The position numbers were made by a program, and so were the translations under genes. Below the pieces are notes generated by a model, which did not search any database, was not told where the DNA came from, and worked only from the letters and a program-made list of their open reading frames with translations. A stretch of 64,000 nt of DNA from Melampsora larici-populina 98AG31 (lineage: Eukaryota > Basidiomycota > Pucciniomycetes > Pucciniales > Melampsoraceae), in the NCBI RefSeq assembly GCF_000204055.1, contig NW_006768771.1, positions 1,885,681-1,949,680 of the forward strand. Reading direction: 5' to 3'. Below are positions 41,801 through 52,041 of this stretch, in pieces (the stretch's first letter is position 1; each line of letters starts with the position of its first letter).

Positions 41801-43376
41801 TCCTGATCCAAAGTCATACAAACGGGCAATGGCTTCATCTGAGGCTGATTTGTGGAAGGCCGCCTGCGACAAAGAGTTTAACTCTCTCAAGAAAAAGGAG
41901 GTCTGGGAGCTAGTCCTTAGACCTAAGGATCATAACGTAATCAGGGGTCTGTGGGTGTTCAGAAAGAAGCCGTTGGTGGATGGAAGCATCAAGTATAAAG
42001 CTCGATTTGTTGCAATGGGTAATACTCAGATACCGGGTCAAGATTACGGTGAAACTTTCGCACCAACCGGGAAACCAGGCTCTTTACGAATTCTGATAGC
42101 CATTGCCTCAATAAATGGTTGGGAGGTTCATCAAATGGACGCTGTGACCGCTTTCCTTAACGGTATTCTAGAAGAGGAATTGTATGTTGAAATACCTGAA
42201 GGGTATCGGACTGCGTCAACTGTAGGAAAAGTGTGGAGAATGAAGAGATCACTCTATGGATTTAAACAATCTCCGAAAATCTGGCAAGACAATGTTGAAG
42301 AGTTCCTCATTGAAATCGGTTTTTACCAGTGTGAAATTGATCACTGCATCTATATTCGCTCAGTTGGTAAATTATTCACTGCTGTTTATGTTCATGTCGA
42401 CGACTTAGCCATTACAGGCAATGATATTTCAACATTCAAAACTCAAATTGCTGCTAAATGGGAAATGGAAGATTTGGGTATAGCTCATACTGTAGTTGGT
42501 ATTCAAATTCAAAGAATTGATAATTTTACTTACTCAATGAGTCAACAACAATATGCGTTAACTGTTCTCAAAAGATTCAACATGACCGATTCAAAACCAG
42601 CAATTACACCGCTTTCTCCTAACGTCAAAATCTTAAAATCAACTGAAGAAGAAGCGGCCGAATTCGCCAAGACCAAACTTCCATACAGAAGTGTGGTTGG
42701 ATCTTTGATGTACCTAGCTCAGTGTACGCGTCCTGACATGGCTCATGCTGTTGGTGTTCTTTCACAACATCTTGAAACTCCCAACAAGCTTCATTGGGAT
42801 TCAGCCATGCATGTACTTCGATACTTATGTCATACTATCAACATTGGCATTGTGTACTCTGGAAATGCACCAAAAGTGGTTGCCGGTCAACGGAGTTTTC
42901 AATGTCCTGTTTCTCATTGTGATGCTGACTGGGCCGGAGACGTGAACACCCGAAGATCCACAACAGGTTATGTATTTGTGCTTGCCGGCGGTCCTATATC
43001 CTGGAGAAGTCGTCTTCAACCTACAGTGGCCTTGTCATCGACGGAAGCTGAGTACAGAGCTATTACTGAAGCTGGTCAAGAGCTGTTGTGGTTGAGAAAC
43101 ATGATGGAACGGTTTGGCTTTAGTGATCCTAATCCTACGGTGCTTCAAAGTGATAACTTGGGGGCAATTCATTTGACTTCTAAATCAATTTTTCATGCAA
43201 GAACTAAACACATTGAAATTCATTATCACTGGATTCGTGAGGTGGTCAAGAAAGGTGATCTGGTTTTAAAACATTGTCCAACTCACTTAATGGTGGCTGA
43301 TCTCTTAACTAAACAACTTCCAAAGGAACAATTTTCAATTCTCAGAAAAGGTTTGGGTTTAAGGTTTTTGGGATAA
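38850..43376 (+). pseudogene. Copia Gag-Pol polyprotein with one in-frame stop
   Basis: 1508 codons in one frame, broken once by TGA at 41082-41084. In order: Gag (TDENYTEWSQSLMEVF), a zinc-knuckle-like CTPDECFGPHLAKNC with unusual C-X4-C-X3-H-X4-C spacing, aspartic protease (ALHDTGATHHMF), integrase zinc finger (HRRLGHVS, CEIC) and catalytic residues (VHVDLSG, LDRGSEF, EENGVSE), reverse transcriptase (HQMDAVTAFLNG, VYVHVDDLAIT) and RNase H (ALSSTEAEYRAI, ARTKHIEIHYHWIRE). The stop falls right after the third integrase catalytic residue, at a position usually Arg, consistent with CGA to TGA. Otherwise the frame is intact. Confidence 0.93.
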
Positions 43377-43393
43377 TGCTCTTTGAGGGGGTG

Positions 43394-44274
43394 TGTTAAG
43401 ATACTATCTTGATTATGTAGTCAAAGATACATTTTCCCTATTTTGGTAATTGAGGAGGTTTAGAAGAATGCAGTGACTGATGTGCAGTGGGTACGAGTAG
43501 TGTGTTTGTTAGTGGGTATTACTGAGATGAATAAAGGGGTAAATTATGGAAGTTGGAATCAAAGGGGTGATGGAATTATTTGGGGGTTAACTGGTCTCTT
43601 TTGTAATTTCTCTTTGTCTCTTTTTCTGATTCTTTTCGTGTCGAAAAGAATCAGTGAGTCTTTCCTCAATTTCATTATACATCACTTTTAAGACTATGTG
43701 TCCTTACTAATCTCATTGCTGCCATTGTAGAAACTGTTTATTTTATCTTCTATTAACCTTTACGCGCGCTCTCTCATTTCCTGACGAGCACGCAGGTAGA
43801 GACTCTTTTATAACTTATCAAAATCTCTTTTCTGATAGTTCTCTTTATCTCACACTATATCCTTTTTATGTTGTTAGGTTTGTCTGTTCTTGTTCTCGAA
43901 GTCTGACTAGCGAAAACGCTGTAGTCTGATTTGGAACCTGTGCCCTCAGGTTAGTGTCGTGTCGAAAAGAATCAAAACTGTTTATTTTATCTTCTATTAA
44001 CCTTTACGCGCGCTCTCTCATTTCCTGACAAGCACACAGGTTTGTCTGTTCTTGTTCTCGAAGTCTGACTAGCAAAAACGCTGTAGTCTGATTTGGAACC
44101 TGTGCCCTCAGGTTTGTCTGTTCTTGTTCTCGAAGTCTGACTAGCGAAAACGCTGTAGTCTGATTTGGAACCTGTGCCCTCAGTGTTCTTTCTTTACTGT
44201 AGCGTTTTCAAGCAGAGACGTCAGCTCAAGATTCTTTTGGAATCTCGAGACCTTCAACTTCGAGAAACTTTATA
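43394..44274 (+). repeat. 3' LTR of the Copia element
   Basis: 881 nt, same termini as the 5' LTR but with a single copy of the 391-bp segment. Differences include three G to A changes at CpG sites (CACGCAGG to CACACAGG, GACGAGC to GACAAGC, AGCGAAAA to AGCAAAA in the distal repeats, about 44028-44075), fitting methyl-CpG decay. Short frames across it are not genes. Confidence 0.93.
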
Positions 44275-44418
44275 ATGTTGCATAAGGCTGAGGAACGTAG
44301 CCTTGCGCAAAAGGCAGGTATGTTACACTTCCTGGTCTTCACCGTGTTTCCATTACCCTACTGACCATGATCTCTCTTTGTGTCTGTCCACACAGAAGTC
44401 AAAGAAGAGGCCAAATGA
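44275..44418 (+). pseudogene. Companion gene, 3' part beyond the Copia insertion
   Basis: Begins with the second ATGTT target copy and resumes the coding frame broken at 37535 (MLHKAEERSLAQKA), with an intron 44318-44395 and the terminal exon 44396-44418 ending TGA. Splice donor GTATGT and acceptor ACACAG are normal. It closes the SAM-like domain with a short acidic-basic tail (EVKEEAK). Confidence 0.8.
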
Positions 44419-45392
44419 ATCAAATCGTCGAGATAAGCCAAATTTCCAAGTATGTTGCAATTTTCCTTGTTGATCATCACTGTTTGGCTTTCATAGTACT
44501 GACATACCATCATCTTCCTCTCGTGTGTACACACAGCAATTGATCTTTTGGCTATTCGATTTCACTTGATGTTCCTCACTCAATTTTTGTCACCACTGTG
44601 ATATGATATTCAATTCCCCATTTCCAATATCCCCCCTTCCCTTTGTGTCTTTCTTAGTGTTCTATTGATTTGCAGCTTGTAATTCATCAGCCCGTTTAAC
44701 CTTGACCAAGCAAAGAATAAGTTGTATCCCATCCGCTAGAAATGAAATAGTACCACAAACGTATCCTGTCCTCACGTAGTGTTCAAACATCTTCTCGCGC
44801 CCAATTGAGAGATCTTGAGAACCATTGCATATGTGCCATCACATATAGTTCACCATTATATTCATCGTGGCCAAAGTGACCTTCAATGATGAATAAAAAG
44901 GATGACTTTTGAAAAGATTTCATGTTTCACTCACTCCTATCTTTTGATGTGAGTGAGTAAAACATGGAATCGTGTTTTCCATAGAGACTAAGTTATGGAA
45001 ATTTCAGTTTCCATAACTATTTAAACTTGTCACTGGGTCTTGTTCCTATTTGCGTGAACATGACTCATTTATAGAGAACTTTTCAAATCAAAAGTCGATT
45101 ACTGATCCGACAGAAAAGTCTCACTTGATGTCTCAATTAAAGGAGCGTCTCGGTCATGAGGGCATGCGACTTGAAGGATTTGCAAATAGAGGCTTTCAAT
45201 ATTACTAAATTGAAGACACAAAAAGGCATGCGAACACAAGTTGGAAGATTACACTAATCAAGGGACCACAAGATGATAACGAAACTGCACTCTAAGGTTC
45301 AATAAGATTGGAAAAGTTGAATCCACTTGGCAAACAAAACAACCTTTTTAATAATTCTCAAACAAGTAGACAACGCACACAATATGAAATCA
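44419..45392. repeat. Spacer between the two convergent transposon genes, with two hairpins
   Basis: No gene. A 16-bp inverted repeat (CATGTTTCACTCACTC at 44921-44936, complement at 44951-44966, one mismatch) and an 11-bp one (AGTTATGGAAA at 44991-45001, complement TTTCCATAACT at 45008-45018) sit close together. They could be transcription-termination structures or a small MITE. Confidence 0.6.
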
Positions 45393-45599
45393 CTATAAAT
45401 AACTGCACCCTTTAAAGAGTGACTCACACAAGTCAGAAGTAAACAACTCCATACATGTCACAAAAATTCTCGCCTCTTCCTCTTCAGCATTCAAACAGTT
45501 TTGCATCTCTTGAGTTCTTCTTAATCTCGCCTTCATTGGTGAAAATCCTTTTTCAATTGGATTAAAGTCCGGGCTGTAAGCCGGGAGTTAGATGAGTCG
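45393..45599 (-). pseudogene. Transposase, C-terminal fragment
   Basis: Minus strand reading gives LPAYSPDFNPIEKGFSPMKA, the third catalytic (E) block of IS630/Tc1 transposases, followed by about 45 residues and TAG at 45393. It is the missing end of the transposase at 47237-48149. An in-frame TAA replaces the codon before LPAYSP (usually Tyr) and a small frame change is needed at the junction, so the gene carries at least two lesions besides the insertion. Confidence 0.85.
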
Positions 45600-45605
45600 T
45601 CACCA

Positions 45606-47230
45606 ATATGTAGAACTTATAACCCAACAAGGGTTATACAGAGCTGGAAGAGGATAATCTACTAATAAAATGACTAGTAGAAGTTGTCTAAGGACTGCTC
45701 TTCTAAAACAACACAATCAGAAAGAGCTCTGTTGTATTGAGTACTGATAAGGCACCAGAGAAATATAACTTCACACGTAATTTTAACTTCAAAAGCACAC
45801 TTTGTATTACTATCAACACTGCTATAGTGTTATTCCCAATTGATAACTGAAAAAAAATAAGCAATATCTGATTGATATTATTCCCAATAAGTCTTTATGA
45901 CTATAAAACTAAAGTAAATTTCTCTTTATAACTGTAATAAAGGGCGTATTTAAGTGAACAGGTACTATTAAAATAAGTTTATGATGATAAACAAAATAAT
46001 AATGGCGTAAATGATAAAGAAAAAAAAAGGGAACAACAGTCCCAAAACCCTCTCAAAGTATATATAACAATGTACTAGAACTTTTACAATGGTCAACAGC
46101 CTCAAAACCAATCAAATCCGCCCAAAATTCCCTAAAAACCCTATGATGACGCAATGTAATGGTTTTGTTACTAATAAATGATGTAATTTTCACAGCTAAA
46201 AGTGATCAATGACGCAATAATATGATGTACAGCACTTCTTATGATGAATACAGGTGATTTTTTCCTTGTAAACTAGCTGAAAACCAATTTTTTGAGATTA
46301 CGAATTTTTTCAGATGTGCTCCAATTTTTGATTACTAAAGTGCATCTTGTAGTCCACGTGTTACTGATCATTTCTGACACCTACATGACCTACTTCTGAT
46401 GAGTGATGAGTAAGATATTGAGTTGTGAAGTTAAGGTTTTTAGTGTTACATATGACTTGTGACTGTAAATTCGAGATTCACACCAATTCTTTATTTGCCT
46501 TATAACTTTTTACACACACCTCCGTTACTAATGATTTAAAGTTTGTACATTATGTAATCCACTCTTCTGCGTTGAATGAGCCATCTACCAACCTATTCTG
46601 ACGTCATTTGACATATGTAATTAGCTGAAAACCTCCATTTTCCACGAATTTCACCCATTTTCTTCACTTTTCACAGCTACTACTAAGCCTTTCTTGCTCA
46701 TGTAATATTACATCATCATCTATAGCCTTAAAAATCCCGGAAAATCCTCTTGGCAACCTTAAATTCCATCACTACCACTATTACACAACCAAACTACACG
46801 TGTACCTCTTGTTTACCAACTTCGAAAAAGTGCTTTCTTCCTAATAACTTCTGTTTCTACTTATCAACCTTGAAGATTAAAATTTTCATAGTATCATATA
46901 ATGTTGTTCTTTCATATTCTAACCTCATAATACCCATAACTTTATTTTTACTAACCTAAAAACCATTTTCCAACCTTTATACCTATAATTTCGAATTTTT
47001 CTTATGTTTTTCTTTCTTTCTTTTTGTAATAAATTTGTAAGTAAACTATAATGATCTTAATATATAATGTGAAATAAAATAATGTAATGTTGACCTAATG
47101 ACCAATACATAAGCCTACAAGAGCTTCAATTGATCAAAAACCTCCATTTCGAATTTTCTTTCCTGCTGAATCCTGCTAATAAACTGGTAAACTGGTAATT
47201 GTGAATTTTTTAATTGATCCCATAAATTGA
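45606..47230. mobile_element. 1.63-kb AT-rich insertion splitting the transposase
   Basis: Lies between the second and third catalytic blocks of the transposase. The hexamer TCACCA stands at both junctions (45600-45605 and 47231-47236), consistent with a target-site duplication. The insert is markedly AT-rich, has no long frame with a domain, and I find no convincing terminal repeat, so its class (degenerate LTR, non-autonomous DNA element or other) stays open. Confidence 0.7.
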
Positions 47231-47236
47231 TCACCA

Positions 47237-48149
47237 CAACGTGCCGCACAGAGGGGTGCCACATTTCCTCCATGATGTATTGGAGCGTTGTCCATGACTA
47301 GGACGCTGTTGCGTTGAGGCCACGGGTTCATCGCCGGTAACTGCAAGTCACAGTGTTAGTCTCGTAATCAACTTGAGAAATTATAGGTAGGGAAACCAAT
47401 TTACCAAATGGTTTTCCAAAAAGTCCTCAAAATCGAGCCTCGAGTAACCGCCCTTTCTGGTCTGAACGGCGAGAATCCCATCAAGCGATATCGCCGGCAA
47501 AACGGACCAGCGAGTCGCTCGAGTAGGTCTTTGGAGTCTGACTGTACGTTCCCCAACGGGCGCTCGGGCAAACTCGCGATAAAGCCTTCTTTTGCTCAGA
47601 GCAGTCTCGTCTAGAATGATGTGAGACAGCGCAGTTATCAGTAAGTAACAAGACAGTTAAAACAGATGCCAATGGGAAATGCGTACCTGTGAAAACCAAG
47701 CACCGGGGGTCGATGTTGTGGACGGCCGCAATGTAGGCACCTCGAGCCTCCGCAGATTGATTCGGATTCACAGTGTGAGCCTTCTTTCGAGTCCAGAGAA
47801 GGCGGTCTCGGAGCTCGTTTGAAAGTGTTTGAATAGAGACTTGGACCCCATGAGCATTTTGGATTCGTTCTTGAAGCTCGTCAAGGTACAAGGTCGGATC
47901 GTGACAAAGAGATTCAAGGATGAATTCGCGTTGAGCCGCACCTAACGAGGTTGGTTGACCACGCCGCATGTGGTCAAGGGGATTGGTGATAACAGCACGG
48001 GTGGTTCGATAGAGCTCGAACCATCGTCGAACAGAGGTGAGGGAGACATCAACCCCAAGGGATCGAACAATCTCTTGGAAGCGCAAACCACGCAACACCA
48101 TGCGCACGACAACTACCTTGATATCGGCACTGTAGAGATTGACGGGCAT
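47237..48149 (-). pseudogene. Tc1/mariner (IS630) DD34E transposase, N-terminal and central part
   Basis: Minus strand, exons 48149-47687, 47610-47405 and 47340-47237, joining in frame. An N-terminal helix-turn-helix (YSADIKVVVVRMVLRG, FQEIVRSLGVDVSLTSVRRW) binds the TIRs; the catalytic core has first Asp in CLVFTDETAL and second in NSVLVMDNAPIHHG, with the Glu block in the separate fragment at 45393-45599. Counting across the insert gives 34 residues between the second Asp and Glu (DD34E). Two introns of 76 and 64 nt split it. Start chosen at MPVNLYSADI. The right TIR begins 340 bp upstream. Interrupted, so probably inactive, but able to be served in trans. Confidence 0.9.
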
Positions 48150-48490
48150 CCCTAAAAGCAAAAGTGGTGGGTGAGTAAGGTGTTGAGCCAGTAGTAGGGT
48201 AGATAGAAAACGAACTGACTGAATTGTCAAGGATTAATACGATGTGGATAGTAGGATTGGATGGATACAATGTGGATGATGGATGATTGGGGGAAAAATT
48301 CGAAGGAATTAGAAAAAAAAATCAGAGAGAAATGGGGGCAAATGATTGGAAAATGAGGAAAACATCCGGATGAGAAAAGAATATGTCAAAAGAACATGTG
48401 GCAACCTCGGAAAGGGATACTATGGATATCCAAAGAGAACTGTCAATGAATCTTGACGTTCTCTCACAAATGACGTCAAATCTAGATTTG

Positions 48491-48585
48491 CAAAATCTAG
48501 TTTTATCTTGAGTTTTGTCCGTTTGGGTTTTTGCCAAACTTACAGGGTTTTGCCCAAAATCTGCCGATAATTCTTGGAACGGCTG
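48491..48585 (-). repeat. Right 95-bp terminal inverted repeat
   Basis: Reverse complement of 33522-33616 with one mismatch. It ends GGCTG and is followed by TA at 48586-48587. Confidence 0.93.
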
Positions 48586-49060
48586 TAAGCCATTCTCAAA
48601 CTTTCATTGTTGTCCAAATTGTGTCTTTTGAATCTTTACATACAAATGTGTCATTTGTGTGAAATTGTGTCCTGCTCTAGATGTTTGAAAATCAAAGTTA
48701 AGCTTGTTGATCATCAATAAAATCCTGAAAATGGCTCAAGTTGTCAGGGAAGAAGCAGGACTTCAATTTTGTCAGGAAGAATCTGAAAAAGTCTTCTGTG
48801 GTGAAAGTCTTTTATGTGCCAGTTTTCCCCTACTAAAACGTACAAAGCCTTGTGATTGGTAACTTAGTATTATTAACAAAGGGGAACAGGGATAAATTTG
48901 GACTTATTTGTTTGACAGTACTGACCTTGTTGGATACTTTACAGTTCTATCTAGTTGACTTCAATGAGCTCATAGCTGTTGGCCACCAGCTCTTTACCAC
49001 CAAGTCAAATTTTATCCCATTGAGTTCACCTTCATCCAGATATTTCATTTCAGCTAGTTA
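48586..49060. other. Intergenic, right flank of the large transposon
   Basis: About 470 bases with no supported gene or repeat between the transposon's TA and the next MITE. Confidence 0.5.
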
Positions 49061-49550
49061 GAGCATCTCCAACGCAGGGTGCGAACGTAACAAATCGGAC
49101 GCACATGTAAGCTGTATGTTACGTCTACCAACCTTGGTCACAAAACGGCCATCCAGCGGGGTCTGAATAGTTGACAGCTTACCATGTGTGTGAGTTTGAA
49201 TTTCCAGCAAAATGCCTTTCACACAGTTGGTACTCCAAATATGGAGTACCAACTGAACTTTTACAGCAAGCTACATTGGCCCAGTATTGGACAGGCATTT
49301 AGCACATGTGGTGATAAAGTCACCACATGTGTCCTATCCTCTTGTTGTCCAGCCAATTGATGGCTATTTGGTGGCTCAATTGGGTGAGGGTTTGGCAACT
49401 TGGGCAGCTCAAAGCAACTCAAAAACTTATACCTCATGTGCGCGCTGGATGCAACAAAGCTGAAAATGAAATACAGCTGTCATAATTTTTCCAGCAATTT
49501 TTTTTGGGTCTGTATTTGGTTTACAGAACAGGTCCGCATTGGAGATGCTC
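49061..49550. mobile_element. PIF/Harbinger-type MITE, 490 bp
   Basis: Termini GAGCATCTCCAA and its complement TTGGAGATGCTC, with the 3-bp direct repeat TTA at 49058-49060 and 49551-49553. Trinucleotide T(T/A)A duplication and this terminal word are typical of PIF/Harbinger MITEs. No transposase inside. Confidence 0.82.
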
Positions 49551-49925
49551 TTATCACTTTATCTTATCACTTTTTTGTGTCCCAACCACCCTCCTTGCTA
49601 AATGTAGTGATTTCATTTTATGTAATATCTTTTCTTTGAAAAAAAAGTTGAATGAAAAATGGTATTATTTTTGTGGTTGTTTTGGTTGATTTATATTTTG
49701 TTATCATTTTGTTGATAGAATCTTTGATTTTTCAGATTTGCCTTATGTTATAAATTTATTTTATACTGTGCTGAACATTTTTTATCTTTGCTTTTATTTT
49801 AGTCATTTGTTTCTGTTTCTGCCCCATAGGGTGTTGTTATTATTGTGGTAAAGATATCACCCCTTGGCATTCACCCTGGGGGATTTTGCCCAAACATGTA
49901 CTTCCTAATTTTGAAGCTTTCAGTT

Positions 49926-50212
49926 AGGGCATGTTCACTTAAGCAATTCCTGGTCAGAAATTGCATTCTGAAGTATTTAGGGTGCGTTCACTTAAGGAAT
50001 TTCTGACCAGAAATCACATTATGTAAAATTTTTAATGCAAAAATGAAACATACACCACCAAATAGACACTTTAAATTTTGCAGAATGTGATTTCTCACCA
50101 GAAATTGCTTAAGTGAACACGCCCTTAAAGTGCTGGTTTGGTGGAGTGTGGTTCGTTTTAAAATTTACAGAATGCAATTGCTGTCCAGAAATTGCTTAAG
50201 TGAACACACCCT
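49926..50212. mobile_element. MITE nested in a related MITE
   Basis: Outer element 49926-50212 begins AGGGCATGTTCACTTAAGCA and ends TGCTTAAGTGAACACACCCT. Within it 49979-50125 begins AGGGTGCGTTCACTTAAGGA and ends TGCTTAAGTGAACACGCCCT. The shared TTCACTTAAG terminus shows two members of one family, one having landed in the other. Subterminal GGTCAGAAATTGCATTCTG words match on both sides. Superfamily is uncertain (hAT-like ends); target duplications are not clear. Confidence 0.75.
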
Positions 50213-50734
50213 TAGTTCATTAGTAAGTTTTTCCTTTTTCATGTTTCCACATTCACAGTAAGCCCCTAGAGAAGCTTTGAGTTTACCATCCAAGAGAAAA
50301 TCTGCTCCACACCGTCTTGCTTTGTATGTAGCCCTCTTAACTAAACAAAACCTTAAGCTCTAGCAAAGTTTTGAGCATGGGACACATGGCTGTATAATCA
50401 CATATTCCTGGTGAGAGGCCTTTGAGTGTTAGGTCCTGTTAAGTGTTTTTCACATGTAGCAAATGAAGTGTATTGGAAGTGTTTACAACAGAGAGCAAAT
50501 TGTGGCCTTTTGAGATTGTACAAGTTTAAGCCTTGAATGACTGCTCATACTGGACTTTCTGACAAGGCGGTTCCTTTCAAATCACATACAGAGTATTCCA
50601 AGTCTGGAATAACAGCTATGAAACTTGTGTTGAGACCAGAATCATGAAGAAGTCTTTCCAGCTTGATGAGTGGGGAAGTACATTTAGAAACAAAGGTCAA
50701 ACAACTTTTCCTGCAGGATAAAGTGGTATTTATC

Positions 50735-50872
50735 ACAGTACAAAGTAAGTCCATATGTGCATGCACATAATTTTCAAAACATAAACATTTAGATTTTTCC
50801 CCTCCATAAAAAAAAGAATGTTTCACAAGTTTTGAAAACTATGCACATGTGCATACTTACTTTGAGTACTGT
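50735..50872. mobile_element. Palindromic MITE, 138 bp
   Basis: Left ACAGTACAAAGTAAGTCCAT and right CTTACTTTGAGTACTGT are inverted, and the pairing continues inward through GTGCATG and TTTTCAAAAC, about 43 bp per arm with small gaps. The centre is poly-A rich (CCATAAAAAAAAGAATG). It could form a long hairpin transcript. The open frame 50545-50826 across it is not a gene. Confidence 0.75.
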
Positions 50873-52041
50873 CTTTGGAAAGTGGGAAATTTCTAAAAAT
50901 CACTCAACATCACCTAACACTTGGAGGCCACACACCAGGAATTGACAATTGGCTGTATAGGTCATCACATCAAGATTGTATAAGCAGTACCAGATGTGTT
51001 TTCCCTTTGGGTAGAGTCTGGCCAAATTTCAGAGGAGAAAAAACATATGACTCATGCCTGTCATAAGGCTAGAATGATCCATCAATCACCTGCCTGATTG
51101 CTTTACCATCTCCTATTGATCTAAAGAAATGTGTTCTCATTATAGAGTACACCCATATTCCACCTCAACATCTTTTAGTCTGATGCCAGGACCCTCTTGC
51201 TTTGCCTTGATCAATGCTGAGTAGTTGACCAAGTTACCACTTGGGATTGATAACAATGCTCATGCATGAAGTTGATGCCTCACAATGAAAGGCTCTATCA
51301 AGTTAGATCATCTTGATAATTCAATTGCTGATGGGATTTGACTTGTGAGTGCATTCCCCAATCTTCTAGCTCCAAATGACAGCTTCCAAAAGCTGATTGG
51401 CTGTTCACAGCGGGACATGGTCAAAACGACCCCCTTATTTCGACGATGGATACAGGCAATTTCCAACATTCTTTCTACATGACATGGCTAGTGAAGCTCA
51501 TGTTTTGAACGCTCTCAATTTCCATTTCATTCACACATGTCAATGAAAAATTGATGCATGGCAAGAGCGAGAGGGCGCAGTATTGGCTGGTTCTGTCCGC
51601 TCGACTTGGGGAAGAATGAGGAGAAATAAGAAAAATCGGAAAATTTAATTCAAAACCAACCCAATAGCTCGCCTCAACATTCATTGGACAGACAAAATAG
51701 AGGCACGGCGTTCTTGAGCTATTGAACGACACGAAAATAGCTTGGTACAAGAGCGAGTACTGTATCTAGTGAGATGAAATTCAGAACCCAAATTGAAAAG
51801 AAAAGCAAGCACAGTAAAATAGATATGATTGTCCACGTTTAAATAGGAATGAGATAGAGTGTGCAGGTCGAGTGATCATGGCACTAAGACAGTTACAATT
51901 TCACTATAGTCTAAGCGGATAAATAGTAATGTCGATGGAATGACAGGTGTGGCGTGGATTGGGCATTCCACATGCAGTAATGAGCATGAATATTACATGC
52001 GATGGAGTTATGCTTTAAGCTGCAAAAATTACTCTCGTGGC
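50873..52041. other. Intergenic, 1.2 kb
   Basis: No supported gene; unique-looking sequence with short non-coding frames. Contains the 3' region of the minus-strand secreted-protein gene at its right end. Confidence 0.5.

Larger units (their letters stand above)
37536..44274 (+). mobile_element. Complete Ty1/Copia LTR retrotransposon, 6.74 kb
   Basis: Two LTRs (37536-38807 and 43394-44274) enclose one long polyprotein frame. The 5-bp duplication ATGTT lies at 37531-37535 and 44275-44279. A primer-binding site starts at 38808 (TGGTAGCAAGAGTG, resembling the Copia half-tRNA-Met type) and a purine-rich GGGGGTG precedes the 3' LTR. The gene order protease-integrase-RT-RNase H is that of Copia. 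It sits in a coding exon of the companion gene. LTRs are nearly identical outside a tandem duplication, so the insertion is young. Confidence 0.95.
33522..48585. mobile_element. Large two-gene Tc1/mariner (IS630) superfamily transposon, 15.06 kb with nested insertions
   Basis: Bounded by 95-bp terminal inverted repeats (33522-33616 and 48491-48585) that begin CAGCCGTTCCAAG and differ at a single base; both ends abut TA, the Tc1/mariner target duplication. Contents from left: a small TA-flanked MITE, a tandem repeat, the companion gene (+) ending at 44418, two hairpins, and the transposase (-) from 48149 to 45393. Later insertions are a Copia element (37536-44274) and a 1.63-kb AT-rich insert (45606-47230). 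Without these the element would be about 6.7 kb, against 1.3-2.5 kb for ordinary family members. That both genes lie inside and face each other suggests they travel together. TIR identity implies recent movement, followed by disabling insertions. Confidence 0.85.
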
